A stretch of DNA of 64,000 nt from Lentzea tibetensis (lineage in GTDB: Bacteria > Actinomycetota > Actinomycetes > Mycobacteriales > Pseudonocardiaceae). Positions within the stretch are counted from its first letter, which is position 1, and every line of letters begins with the position of its first letter. The DNA lies in contig NZ_VOBR01000001.1 of the NCBI RefSeq assembly GCF_007845675.1, positions 372,001 through 436,000 on the forward strand, in the 5' to 3' direction. This document shows positions 56,280 to 64,000 of this stretch, piece after piece. Both the position numbers and the translations under genes were made by a program. The notes below the pieces were generated by a model, which made no database searches, was not told the DNA's origin, and saw only the letters and a program-made list of their open reading frames with translations.

Positions 56280-57518
56280 CTACCGGGCCGGCCGGAAGTG
56301 GTGTCTGATGGTCCAGTCGGACACCTGGTGCCCCAACTTGTTCCCGTCGATCATCGCTTTGCGGAAGTGGATGCCGAGCCAGATCCTGGCGTTCATCGTC
56401 TCCACGTCGAGCTCGCGAGCGGTCCGGAAGTGCTTGACCGTCGAGGTGACCGAGGAAGACACTTCCAGATCAAGGGATCTGCTCCCGAAGAGGTGGCCGA
56501 ACGTGTTCGACGCCGCTCCGCTGATGCAGGCATGTCCACTTGTGTAGTCGGGGTATGGCGGAGTCTGTACCAGTGGCGTCCAGCTGGCGTCGGTCGTCCG
56601 GATCGCCGTGATCGGGCGCCAGTAAGCGTAGTCGTACTTCGCGCGCCAGCAGGAGACCAAGGCATCTGCCGTGGCGGTGTTGAGCAAGACGAAGGCCCGC
56701 GCGCTGTGCAGGATGCCGAGTCCACGACGAGTCACCTGGTCGCGCAGAGCCACCTGGTACTGCAGCACCACATTGGCGTTCCAGAACAGCGCGGTTTCGG
56801 TCTGCTGTGCGGTGCGCGACGATCCCTCCTTCGCACCGTAGGCCTTCACCTCCGCGAGGTCCCGCGCGTAGGCCTTGGTGTGGAGCGCGTCCGGGCCGGG
56901 CAGCCGGATCTGCGTCGGGGAGCGAAGTGCCAGAGGTGTGACGAAACCCAGCCAGGGCACGGCCATCGGGGCGAACGCGTCCGGGGTTGGGCGCCACACG
57001 CCTGGGTTGGGGGCCACGTCCAGTGACACGTTCGCGTCACGGCCGTCGTTCTGCCGCAACCGGATCAACGTGGCCGCCGCGATCTCGCCGACCCGCTTGC
57101 CCTGCTCCAGTCCGGCACCGGGTGGAATACCGGCCAGGGAAGCCGCGTAGTCGGTGGAGAGTTTCTCTCCGGACGCGGGGAAGTAGTGGCTCAGCACCCG
57201 ATACGCGGCGGTGGCCGCCGCGGCCTCGGACGAGGCTCTGGGGTGGGGACGTGGCTGTTTCGTGTACGGCTCGTAACCGCCCTTGATCGTCACTACCGCG
57301 TCGTACACAGCGATGGAGACGAACCCGAAGTACAGCCCTGACGCCGGAATCGGCGTCGCGTTCTCGGTGAAGATGGTGCGAGCGGCGATCGTATTCCACT
57401 CGGTGATTACAGCCGGGTTGGCCATGGTGACCTGTGATTCGGCGTGACTCGGCGCGACCGAGAAGCCGACAGCGGTGAGGCTGGCGATGGCAAGAATTCT
57501 CGATAATCGAACAGGCAT
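56280..57518 (-). CDS. Secreted vanadium-haloperoxidase/PAP2-like protein
   Basis: The 412-residue protein has a signal peptide (LSRILAIASLTAVGFSVAPSHA). The PAP2-type active-site series is KYDYAYWRPITAIR (Lys, Arg), YTSGHACISGAASNTFGHLFG (Ser-Gly-His) and ARIWLGIHFRKAMIDGNKLG (second Arg/His region). The family binds vanadate and oxidises halides with peroxide, or acts as a phosphatase. ATG 57518 has GGAGG six bases before it, and inverted repeat d lies 54 bases upstream, linking it to the island regulon. Confidence 0.85.
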   Translation of the reverse strand: MPVRLSRILAIASLTAVGFSVAPSHAESQVTMANPAVITEWNTIAARTIFTENATPIPASGLYFGFVSIAVYDAVVTIKGGYEPYTKQPRPHPRASSEAAAATAAYRVLSHYFPASGEKLSTDYAASLAGIPPGAGLEQGKRVGEIAAATLIRLRQNDGRDANVSLDVAPNPGVWRPTPDAFAPMAVPWLGFVTPLALRSPTQIRLPGPDALHTKAYARDLAEVKAYGAKEGSSRTAQQTETALFWNANVVLQYQVALRDQVTRRGLGILHSARAFVLLNTATADALVSCWRAKYDYAYWRPITAIRTTDASWTPLVQTPPYPDYTSGHACISGAASNTFGHLFGSRSLDLEVSSSVTSTVKHFRTARELDVETMNARIWLGIHFRKAMIDGNKLGHQVSDWTIRHHFRPAR

Positions 57519-57572
57519 AGTTCCTCCAGTTAGAGTCCGCGCACCAGCATGCACCCGCATGAAGAGCAGGGC

Positions 57573-57593
57573 TATTCGCCTGAAGGCGTATCC
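57573..57593 (-). promoter_or_regulatory. Island inverted repeat, copy d
   Basis: Read on the minus strand: GATACGCCT, two spacer bases, AGGCGAATAG. It ends 54 bases before the haloperoxidase ATG at 57518, the same spacing as copy a before its gene. Confidence 0.7.
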
Positions 57594-57803
57594 ATAGACT
57601 GTCCTCAGTGGACAAAGGGTGCCGGAGATCCGTGATGGTTACATAGCGGTGTCCGCTGCGGCACAAGAGCGCGTTGCTTCGCCGACAGCTGACCGGCCCG
57701 ATCTGCTACGAGCCCGCAGACCGATTCTGGTTCGCAGCCCTGTCACGACTGAGACACTTTCGCGCTAGCACGAGATCTTCCCGGTCTCTCACGCTGGCAT
57801 CGC

Positions 57804-57922
57804 AAGTTCATCAAGTACGACCCGCACGTGCTGACAGGCTGGCTGAGGGTCTCCGCGACGATGGTCGTCCTGTGAGTCGCCTGCCTCCTGCACGTCACCA
57901 TCGATCCACGGTCCACATCACC
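57804..57922 (+). pseudogene. 3' remnant of an OppB-like permease (module copy 3)
   Basis: The frame reads KFIKYDPHVLTGWLRVSATM and VVL, then a TGA where the intact copies have Cys or Phe, then VACLLHVTIDPR. This matches the last 40 residues of the permeases at 53271 and 61749 (RQYDPHMLMGWLMVTATMVV). Everything upstream is gone. It faces the intact regulator at 57918. Confidence 0.75.
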
Positions 57923-58664
57923 TGACGTGCGGCAACACCAATGCGGCCGCCGCGGCCCGCGAGCGCGCGCCAGTGCGGTCGAAGAGGTGTTTCAGGTGCT
58001 TGCGGACCGTGCTGACGGCGATGAACAACTCATCTGCGATGGACGCATTGCTCTGCCCTTGCGCGGCCAGCAGCAGGACGTCGAGCTCCCGTCGGCTCAG
58101 CTGGGGCACACCGCCCCGCTTTCGTTGCACGTCCAGGTAGATCTCGTACAGGTGCGGCCGGAGGAGCTGGAGCACCATGCGGTCGCGCTCGGTGAAGTCG
58201 GCGCCATCGAATCGGTCGATCAGGATGCACCGCTTCCGGCCGGGCGCGGTCGCCAGTCGCACCAACATCCGGTGCACCGGACGCGAGCGCATGTCGATGA
58301 CGTACGGCGTGGCCGCCAGTTGTGGCTGGGTGTAGAAGTCCGAGTACATGACGATACTTCTCGTGTCACCAGTGCGGTCGGCGTAGCCGCACGGAAGAAA
58401 ATCGCGCCACAGCACCCAGTACGGATTGTCGGCGTCTCCAACGTTCTGCTCGAGCTCGCGCTCGCCGACCTGCACCCACTGGTCAGTGAGAAAGACCTTC
58501 TGCGGCGCGTCGACCTCCACAAAACCGACGGAGTCGCATGGAATCAACCTGCTCAACCCGTCGAGCACCGCCCACGGCATCACGCCGTCCGGTTGGGCGC
58601 GCCGCCCTTCCTCGACGAACGTCACGAGTGAGCGACGATCCCTGTCCGAAAGGAGTTCTGTCAT
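57918..58664 (-). CDS. LuxR-type regulator with novel N-terminal domain (module copy 3)
   Basis: The 248-residue protein is homologous to the copy at 54591 along its length: LVTFVEEGRRAQPDGVMPWA, VLDGLSRLIPCDSVGFVEVD, MYSDFYTQPQLAATPYV and the helix-turn-helix QLSRRELDVLLLAAQGQSNASIADELFIAVSTVRKHLKH. ATG 58664 has GGAGG five bases before it. Inverted repeat c is 46 bases upstream, suggesting autoregulation or regulation by a paralogue. Confidence 0.85.
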   Translation of the reverse strand: MTELLSDRDRRSLVTFVEEGRRAQPDGVMPWAVLDGLSRLIPCDSVGFVEVDAPQKVFLTDQWVQVGERELEQNVGDADNPYWVLWRDFLPCGYADRTGDTRSIVMYSDFYTQPQLAATPYVIDMRSRPVHRMLVRLATAPGRKRCILIDRFDGADFTERDRMVLQLLRPHLYEIYLDVQRKRGGVPQLSRRELDVLLLAAQGQSNASIADELFIAVSTVRKHLKHLFDRTGARSRAAAAALVLPHVR

Positions 58665-58710
58665 CACGGCCTCCTGCTAGACCAACGCTACGCCGCGCGA
58701 CATCGCACAG

Positions 58711-58730
58711 GAATACACCTCAAGGCGAAG
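58711..58730 (+). promoter_or_regulatory. Island inverted repeat, copy c
   Basis: GAATACACCT, two spacer bases, AGGCGAAG: one change in the left arm. It lies 46 bases upstream of the regulator ATG at 58664 (reading left). Confidence 0.6.
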
Positions 58731-58739
58731 ACTCGGGTC

Positions 58740-59117
58740 GGCGTCCAGAGAGTTGTAGGCCCACGGTCGCGCATGGATCCCCACACTGGGCTCACTCGAG
58801 GCTGGGCCGGCCCTGTGGAGTTCGATCACCATCGCCGCCGCGATGGGTCGACCGCAGACCGACTCCTGTATATGCGACGACGTACCGGTGATTCTTATGC
58901 GGCCTGGATATGGGTTCATCGTCTTCACGTACTGCGATCCCGTGCGCGGTCGCAGATGGCGCTAGAACGCCTCTCGCCACCACCGAATGCGATGTGGCCG
59001 CCCTGCAGGTGACCGAACAGTAAGCCCAAGACCGTCGAGCAGTTCGGCTCGGAGAAGACACAGGTGCGGATGCCATGTTGGCTAGCACCAGGCAACACCA
59101 ACTGGCGCGCCGAAGGT
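58740..59117. other. Stretch without a supportable gene
   Basis: Nothing convincing is seen in these 380 bases. A 79-codon plus-strand ORF (58773-59012) has no ribosome site and biased composition. Confidence 0.4.
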
Positions 59118-59149
59118 ATCGGGGCGCACCAGACCAGGTGCGCCCCGAT
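59118..59149 (-). terminator. Stem-loop terminator of the secreted acidic protein gene
   Basis: ATCGGGGCGCACC (59118-59130) and GGTGCGCCCCGAT (59137-59149) make a perfect 13-bp stem with a 6-base loop, 32 bases past the stop at 59182 on the minus strand. Confidence 0.7.
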
Positions 59150-59181
59150 CGTCGGACCGGCGGTCGGTCAGGAATCAAAGG

Positions 59182-59793
59182 TCAGGAGATGACAATGTGC
59201 ACGAAGGCGTTCACGGAGTTCCGGCACTGACCGCTGGTGCCATCGTCGTGCGAGTAGTAGCCGTTGTCGGAGTAGCCGTCGTCCTCGTAGCCCAGGATCA
59301 GGCTGCCGCCCCGGCCACCGACCACGAACTGCCTGCCGACGACGTTCTGCAACCGGACCAGGTGCGCGGTCGCCCCTGGGATGGTGATCAGGCCGTGGTA
59401 GAGGTCGTTGTCAGAGGCAGGATTTACATATCGCTTCCAGGTGCGCCCGTGCCCGCCGGTCTGCACGCAGCCTCCCGCGGTGACCGTGACGTGGTCGCCA
59501 CGAAGGAACGTCAAGGGGTACGCCATCTGGGCCTGGTTCACTACCGGTTCAGTGACCGTGCAGTCGATCGGCAGCGTCGCACCGAAACAACCAGGGCTCA
59601 ACTTCAATGCAGCTGGCAGCACTTCGGGCGTCCGGCGAACGTTGCGGTCGCCCGGCGACCCAGGCTGAGCAGCATCTGCTCTGGCGGTCGATCCTGGATT
59701 GGGGGTACCCGCGGCCGAGGTCGTGGTAGCCGGGCCGATCGAGGCGATCGCTGCCGTTGCGACGACAGCGGCAATCGTGATGCGCATTCTCAT
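59182..59793 (-). CDS. Secreted protein with acidic Asp/Tyr-rich C-terminus, possibly lectin-like
   Basis: ATG 59793 gives a precursor of 203 residues with a signal peptide (MRMRITIAAVVATAAIASIG...TSA) and a Pro/Ala linker. The domain after it carries GDHVTVTAGGCVQTGGHG, LQNVVGRQFVVGGRGG and a DDGYSDNGYYSHDDGTSGQC region. Those Asp residues, followed by NAFVHIVIS, resemble calcium-binding lectins of the PA-IL type, but I am not sure. Repeat e and a second dyad lie upstream; a strong terminator follows. Confidence 0.6.
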   Translation of the reverse strand: MRMRITIAAVVATAAIASIGPATTTSAAGTPNPGSTARADAAQPGSPGDRNVRRTPEVLPAALKLSPGCFGATLPIDCTVTEPVVNQAQMAYPLTFLRGDHVTVTAGGCVQTGGHGRTWKRYVNPASDNDLYHGLITIPGATAHLVRLQNVVGRQFVVGGRGGSLILGYEDDGYSDNGYYSHDDGTSGQCRNSVNAFVHIVIS

Positions 59794-59911
59794 GTGAAAT
59801 TCCCTCGGTTGGACATGACGAATAGACCAGAATCGTTGCTTCAACCACATCGGGGAACGCTCGAAGATCCTTCGGATTGCCTGCGGGTTCGTTCTCGTCC
59901 GTGTCGGCGAC

Positions 59912-59934
59912 GAACAACACTCGTGGCGTTGTTC
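59912..59934. repeat. Dyad related to the palindrome beside repeat b
   Basis: GAACAAC and GTTGTTC flank ACTCGTGGC; the left part shares AACACTCG with the 26-bp palindrome at 55717. It lies between repeat e and the secreted protein gene. Confidence 0.45.
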
Positions 59935-59995
59935 TTGATGTTGTTGCGTTGCACTCCCCGCGGTACGAGGGTGCATGCAGAGACATGGAGAGGTC

Positions 59996-60015
59996 TATTC
60001 GCTTCAAGGCGTATT
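59996..60015 (-). promoter_or_regulatory. Island inverted repeat, copy e
   Basis: On the minus strand: AATACGCCT, two spacer bases, AAGCGAATAG. It is about 200 bases upstream of the secreted protein at 59793, farther than copies a, d and f, with the second dyad in between. Confidence 0.6.
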
Positions 60016-60054
60016 TCCGCATGCCGTCAAGTAACGTAGGTGACGAGAAGGGTG

Positions 60055-60118
60055 TCGAGGGGCGCTATCGGATGCTCGAAACCCTGCGCGCACATGCTGC
60101 GGAACACACCCTCCGGGG
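60055..60118 (+). pseudogene. Fragment of an ATPase-type (AfsR/LuxR-like) regulator
   Basis: About 20 codons read EGRYRMLETLRAHAAEHTLR, the hallmark of the region after the NB-ARC domain in AfsR/LAL-type regulators. It is cut off on both sides and abuts the transposase remnant, evidence of deletion during transposition. Confidence 0.5.
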
Positions 60119-60540
60119 CGCTTGCGGCGCGCTCTTGATCATCCGCAGGTCCTCGGCCTCGACGACGGTGTCGAATGTCTCGCCGTATTTGCCGTCGCGG
60201 TCGCGCAGCAGGAAACGTGGGGACTCCATACGCAGCGCGAGGTCGGCCGCGAGATTCCTGGCCTGCTGCACTGTCCAGTCGCGCGTCGGATGCGTGGTGA
60301 CGCTGGTGATGTGCAGGCGTCTGGTGCCGTGTTCGAGAAACGCCAGTGCATACAGGCGTTTGCCGAGCGCGGTGTCGATGTGGAAGAAGTCTGCGGCGAT
60401 GATGCTTTTGGCTTGGGCGGTGAGCAACTGGCGCCAGGTGGGCCGCAGCGACGTGGTGCCGGATTGATGCCTGCAGCGTGCAGGATCTCCCAGACGATCG
60501 AGGCGTCGATACGATGTCCGAGCCGGGCCACTCACCGTGG
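60110..60540 (-). pseudogene. Remnant of an integrase-core (rve) transposase
   Basis: Pieces in two frames: ARLGHRIDASIVWEILHAAGIN then, after a frameshift near 60450, PTWRQLLTAQAKSIIAADFF, ALGKRLYALAFLEHGTRRLH, WTVQQARNLAADLALRMES and FLLRDRDGKYGETFDTVVEA. Both N- and C-terminal parts are missing. Related to, but different from, the copy at 62957. Confidence 0.8.
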
Positions 60541-60742
60541 ATCCGCCGATGTCCTCACCGCGGATTGTCTCTGGCACGCCGCACAACCACAGCCGAACGC
60601 GTTCCTCAACGCTTCAACCCGGTCCAGACCTCAGTCCTGGTGCTGAGCGGCACGGGCGCGGACCCAGGGCCGCTCAGCGGCCTCGTCCCCGGCTACTACC
60701 GGCCGGGCCGCGGCTTCCTCTCCACCCCGTCGTGCCGCCAGG

Positions 60743-60976
60743 TCATCCAGGTCGCTTGCTGAAGGTCCGCCGTCTGACCCGCGTGCGGCGTCTCCGGACC
60801 CGACGTCGCACGCGGTCACGGGCCCACCCGACCGCAACCACCACGAGGTACGCGGCGAACCCCACAAGCAGGCCGATGTTGCGGGCGTCCGGTGCCGCCG
60901 CGGCATAGGCGTTGTAAATGGCGATACCGACTGGAATCGCGGTTGCTGCGGCGAGGTTCCTCGTCTTGCTGTCCAT
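60743..60976 (-). CDS. 77-residue two-helix membrane protein with basic tail
   Basis: ATG 60976 follows GGAGG closely (GGAGGAACG), nearly the same leader as the haloperoxidase gene (GGAGGAACT). The protein MDSKTRNLAAATAIPVGIAI... has two helices (ending YNAYAAA and IGLLVGFAAYLVVVAVGW) and a strongly Arg-rich cytoplasmic tail of about 25 residues. Inverted repeat f is 57 bases upstream. Unknown; could be a holin-like or accessory membrane peptide. Confidence 0.65.
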   Translation of the reverse strand: MDSKTRNLAAATAIPVGIAIYNAYAAAAPDARNIGLLVGFAAYLVVVAVGWARDRVRRRVRRRRTRVRRRTFSKRPG

Positions 60977-61033
60977 CGTTCCTCCAATCGTTCTGCGGTG
61001 CCATAAGCCTGCATCGCTGGGCCGGTCGGGGGT

Positions 61034-61053
61034 ATTCGCATCAAGGCGTATTC
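61034..61053. promoter_or_regulatory. Island inverted repeat, copy f
   Basis: On the minus strand: GAATACGCCT, two spacer bases, ATGCGAATAC. It sits in the divergent region, 57 bases before the 77-residue membrane protein and 50 bases before the regulator remnant start at 61104, so it could serve both. Confidence 0.7.
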
Positions 61054-61103
61054 CGCCCCCGGCTGCGGACGTATCATCAACAGATGATCCGGAGGGGCGC
61101 CTC

Positions 61104-61752
61104 GTGACAGACCTGCTGGTGGAGAAGGATCGACCTGCCCGCGCGGGCCACGCTGACCGGTCAAGACAGCGACAACCAGGACCGGTCAATCCTGATAAAC
61201 GAGCCGTACGACCCAAATGATCCGTATTGGCAGTACTACCAGGACTTCCTGCCGTGCGTGTATCACGAACGCTCGAACGACTTGAGTGAAGCGATCAAGT
61301 TCTCGGACTTCTACACGCGGCGGGAACTGGATGCACACCCGCTGTGGGCCGAGATGTTCAACTGTGAAGGCGATGCACGGCATTGCATGCTGATCTCCAT
61401 GCCAACCGCACCTGGCCGAACTCGACGACTTCTCCTGTGGCGCAACAACGGACGCGACTTCAACGAACGCGATCGTCTCCTGATGAGGGTGTTGCGACCA
61501 CATGTGTACGAGGTCTACCTGGATTCGCAACGACGCCTGAACAAGGTCCCCAAGCTCAGCAAGCGCGAACTCGAGGTGCTGCAACTGGCCGCACAGGGTA
61601 GGAGCAACGCGGAGATCGCCCACGAGCTCTTCGTCGCGGTCAGCACCGTCCGCAAGCACATGGAGAACATCTTCGACCGCACCGGGGTCCGCAGCCGGGC
61701 TGCCGCGGCCGCACTGGTGCTGCCGCACCTGAGCGTGCCGGACGTTCGCTAG
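61104..61752 (+). pseudogene. LuxR-type regulator with an internal deletion (module copy 4)
   Basis: GTG 61104 after GGAGGGG opens VTDLLVEKD, matching the start of the other copies. About 40 residues are then missing and the frame has shifted. It resumes as LPARATLTGQDSDNQDRSIL, DPNDPYWQYYQDFLPCVYHE, FSDFYTRRELDAHPLW and an intact helix-turn-helix (KLSKRELEVLQLAAQGRSNAEIAHELFVAVSTVRKHMEN) to a TAG sharing CTAG with the permease stop. A shorter ORF from GTG 61258 could still make the C-terminal part. Confidence 0.75.
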
Positions 61753-62747
61753 GAAATCCTGATCCTCGGGTCGAGGACCCCGTAGAAGACGTCGGCCATC
61801 AGGTTGAAGAGCAGGATCACCGCACCGGCCACCATGAGCCAGCCCATGAGCATGTGCGGGTCGTACTGGCGTATCGACTTGATCAGCAACGAGCCCATGC
61901 CCGGCCAGCCGAACACCGTCTCGACCAGGAAGGCACCGGTCAGCACGGTGCCGAAATCCAGCGAGAACGCCGTCGTCACCGGGATCAAGGAGTTCCGGAA
62001 CACGTGCCGGACGATCACCCGGCTCTGTGACAGGCCTTTCGCCCGCGCGGTTCGGACGTGGTCGTCGTTCATGACTTCGAGCATGGACGAGCGTTGGAAC
62101 CGGCTGTACGCCGCGAAGCCGATCAGTGCCAGGCTCAACGTGGGCAACAGGAATGTGCCCGTGTACTTGAAGACGACTTCGCCGAAGCTCCCGGTGAATC
62201 CCGCGCTGGGCGCGCCGGCCGTGCTGAGCCAGCGGTCGATGCCGACGACCTCGAGGAAGTCGTTGAACCGGACGCCGAAGTTCTTGACCACCACAGCGAC
62301 GCACACCACTGGCATGGAGAACAGAACGTATGCCGTGCCGGTGGCGATGTAGTCGAAGATCGAGTACGGCTTCACGGCCGCCAGCACTCCCACGACCACA
62401 CCGATGAGCAGCGCCAAGATCTCGGCACCGACAACCAGTCGCACGGTGATCGACATGGCGTCGATAACCGCCGTGAACACGTCGCCACGGGCTTCGATCA
62501 ACGCGACGCTGCGACCCCAGTCGCCCTGCATGAATCCCACCAGCCAGTTCCAATAGCGCACCAGGACGGGGTCGTCGAGGCCGAATTCGTGCGCGAGCAC
62601 GTCCATCTGTTGCTGCGAGGCACCCGGCCGCATGCGCAGCTCAGCGAGCGGGTTGCCGGAGGCGGCGACCACGCAGAAGCTGATGAAGCTGCTGACCACG
62701 AGCGTGCCGACAGAGAGCAACAATCGGCGGACGAGATACCTGACCAC
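61749..62747 (-). CDS. Orphan OppB/DppB-like ABC permease, copy 4
   Basis: The 332-residue protein is collinear with the permease at 53271: VRYLVRRLLLSVGTLVVSSF, SGNPLAELRMRPGASQQQMD, the EAA-type segment DDHVRTARAKGLSQSRVIVRHVFRNSLIP and VFGWPGMGSLLIKSIRQYDP. GTG 62747 has GGAG seven bases upstream. No other ABC components are adjacent. Module orientation is reversed relative to copies 1-3. Confidence 0.88.
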   Translation of the reverse strand: MVRYLVRRLLLSVGTLVVSSFISFCVVAASGNPLAELRMRPGASQQQMDVLAHEFGLDDPVLVRYWNWLVGFMQGDWGRSVALIEARGDVFTAVIDAMSITVRLVVGAEILALLIGVVVGVLAAVKPYSIFDYIATGTAYVLFSMPVVCVAVVVKNFGVRFNDFLEVVGIDRWLSTAGAPSAGFTGSFGEVVFKYTGTFLLPTLSLALIGFAAYSRFQRSSMLEVMNDDHVRTARAKGLSQSRVIVRHVFRNSLIPVTTAFSLDFGTVLTGAFLVETVFGWPGMGSLLIKSIRQYDPHMLMGWLMVAGAVILLFNLMADVFYGVLDPRIRIS

Positions 62748-62830
62748 GACGCGACTCCAATGTGTCCGCGAGTGCCGCCACAGCTTGGTTCTCGAGTCGA
62801 TCTGACCGATTGTTAGCGAATTCCACGCGA

Positions 62831-62876
62831 CGGACGCCGAAGCCGCCCCGACGGATCGGGGCGGCTTCGGCGTCCG
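62831..62876. terminator. Very strong orphan terminator stem
   Basis: A 21-bp perfect stem (62831-62851 with 62856-62876) and a 4-base loop. No gene ends beside it on either strand: the permease starts at 62747 on the minus strand and the transposase at 62957 on the plus strand. A gene it served has probably been lost. Confidence 0.7.
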
Positions 62877-62956
62877 TTCAGAAGCCAGCGCAGTGCCTCC
62901 CGCACGGGTCGTGAACCGCGTTCGCAGCCTGGTCGTTGTCTCAGGCGGATGGCACC

Positions 62957-63803
62957 ATGATCAGTCTCTGGCACCGCAACCTTCTCCATCGCCGATACGC
63001 GCGGGCATCCCGCCCGAAGCGACCAGGCCGGCCGCCCACCATCCGCAGCATCCGAGCTCTCGTCCTGCGGCTCGCCCGTGAGAACCCCAGTTGGGGTTAC
63101 CGCCGCATCCACGGCGAACTCGCCACACTCGCGATCAAGGTCGCTCCCTCGACAGTCTGGGAGATCCTCAAGACCAACGACATCGAACCGGCACCCCGCC
63201 GCCATCAGGTCACCTGGGCGGCCTTCCTACGCAGCCAGGCACACACCATCCTCGCGGCCGACTTCTTCGAAACCAGAACCCTGACCGGAGCACGGCTGTA
63301 CGTCCTCACCGTCATCGAACACGCCACCCGCCGCATTCACGTCCTCGGCGCTACCACCCACCACCGCAGCCTGGACCACACAGCAAGCCCGCAACCTGCT
63401 CATGGACCTCCAGGACGCGGGCATCACCGCGAAGTACTTCATCCGAGATCGCGACAGGTACACCACGCCCTTCGACACCGTCCTCGCCGACAACGAAATC
63501 ACGATCATCAAAGCCGGGATCCGCATCACTCGGATGAACGCGATCATGGAGCGCTGGATCCGCACCTGCCGAGCCGAACTCCTCGACCGAATCCTCATCC
63601 CCAACCGGTCACACCTACTGCACGCACTGCGCGACTACGAAACCTCCTACAACCAGCACCGACCCCACCGCGCACTAGAACGCCGCAGCACCACAACGCC
63701 CGCTGCCCTACCGGTCACCGATCCGGGCAGACTCGCTCATCTCGACATCACACGGCATGACCGACTCGGCGGCATACTCCACGAGTACCACGACGCCGCC
63801 TGA
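62957..63803 (+). mobile_element. Integrase-core transposase with a frameshift
   Basis: The first part reads MISLWHRNLLHRRYARASRP, RPPTIRSIRALVLRLARENP, WGYRRIHGELATLAIKVAPS, AHTILAADFFETRTLTGARL and LTVIEHATRRIHVLGATTHH. Near 63370 the frame shifts. It continues as QQARNLLMDLQDAGITAKYF, IRDRDRYTTPFDTVLADNEI, AIMERWIRTCRAELLDRILI and YNQHRPHRALERRS to a TGA at 63803. The usual N-terminal 60 or so residues are absent, so the element is probably dead. No clear terminal inverted repeats are recognised. Confidence 0.85.
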
Positions 63804-63829
63804 CCTGCACGGACGTAGTTTTCGGCACC

Positions 63830-64000
63830 TACAATGTCAGCAAGTTGGCGCTCGTAGCGGCTGTGCACGGCGACCGAAACCGTGGCGCAGTCCGGGCACA
63901 TCGCGCTCGTCCCACACGGCCGCGCTCGGATCTGCAGGGGGCCGTCTTCGGTGTCGACCTGGTCGACAACGGCCCCCCGCCAGATGCGGGAACACGACCT
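63830..64000 (-). mobile_element. ISL3-family transposase, N-terminal part, runs off the window
   Basis: On the minus strand one frame reads IWRGAVVDQVDTEDGPLQIR, ARPCGTSAMCPDCATVSVAV and HSRYERQLADIVGA, the N-terminal zinc-finger region of ISL3 transposases (CPDC followed by the Ser-Arg-Tyr-Glu-Arg segment). It loses similarity at about 63830, where the other transposase begins to read out, so it was truncated at this junction. Confidence 0.7.

Overview
The window is a high-GC actinomycete chromosome segment. Dense ORFs with GTG/TTG starts, a germacradienol/geosmin synthase, an AfsR/SARP regulator, a DasR-type operator before a secreted LPMO and a sodium-symporter/histidine-kinase fusion together suggest a filamentous actinobacterium, most likely Pseudonocardiales. 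That placement is inference; there is no rRNA or tRNA here to test it.

Layout. 0-5 kb: lipid or polyketide-type genes (FAAL fragment, ketoacyl synthase, FabG-like reductase) with a response regulator and an AraC-type regulator. 5-31 kb: mostly ordinary core and accessory genes. These include a secreted flavoprotein, a GH2 beta-galactosidase with a LamG insert, two ECF sigma factors, an LPMO under a DasR site, an isolated hemA, an SSS-kinase/response-regulator system, secreted beta-propellers, and a TetR-controlled DrrC-like UvrA plus siderophore-interacting protein. 31-36 kb: geosmin synthase, MFS exporters and a wrecked GMC oxidoreductase gene. 36.7-44.2 kb: a tightly overlapped seven-gene operon (Opp-type ABC importer, PLP enzyme, DUF364 protein, MFS exporter). 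Its promoter carries a Zur-like box exactly between -35 and -10, so I read it as a candidate zinc-metallophore synthesis, export and uptake operon with an unfamiliar biosynthetic pair. 44-48 kb: remnants of a siderophore-binding lipoprotein and of a lysine 2,3-aminomutase. 48-52.5 kb: a SARP regulator, a frameshifted YegP and a kelch protein.

52.4-62.8 kb is the most unusual part. It carries four traces of a convergent pair, an OppB-like permease facing a LuxR-type regulator of a shared novel family. Two permeases and two regulators are intact, and in each pair one partner survives while the other is decayed. Six copies of one roughly 20-bp inverted repeat (arms GAATACGCCT and AGGCGAATA) lie in the same 8 kb. 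Five sit upstream of genes of this island: a 67-aa membrane protein plus permease, a small secreted ORF, a vanadium-haloperoxidase-like protein, a secreted acidic protein, and a 77-aa membrane protein shared with a regulator. The sixth precedes an intact regulator. I infer a local regulon controlled by the LuxR-type proteins. One regulator is overlapped by a 46-residue Cys/Trp-rich ORF that could encode a peptide.

60-64 kb is littered with transposase remnants (two integrase-core transposases, an ISL3 N-terminus) and an orphan 21-bp terminator stem, marking a recombination-prone edge.
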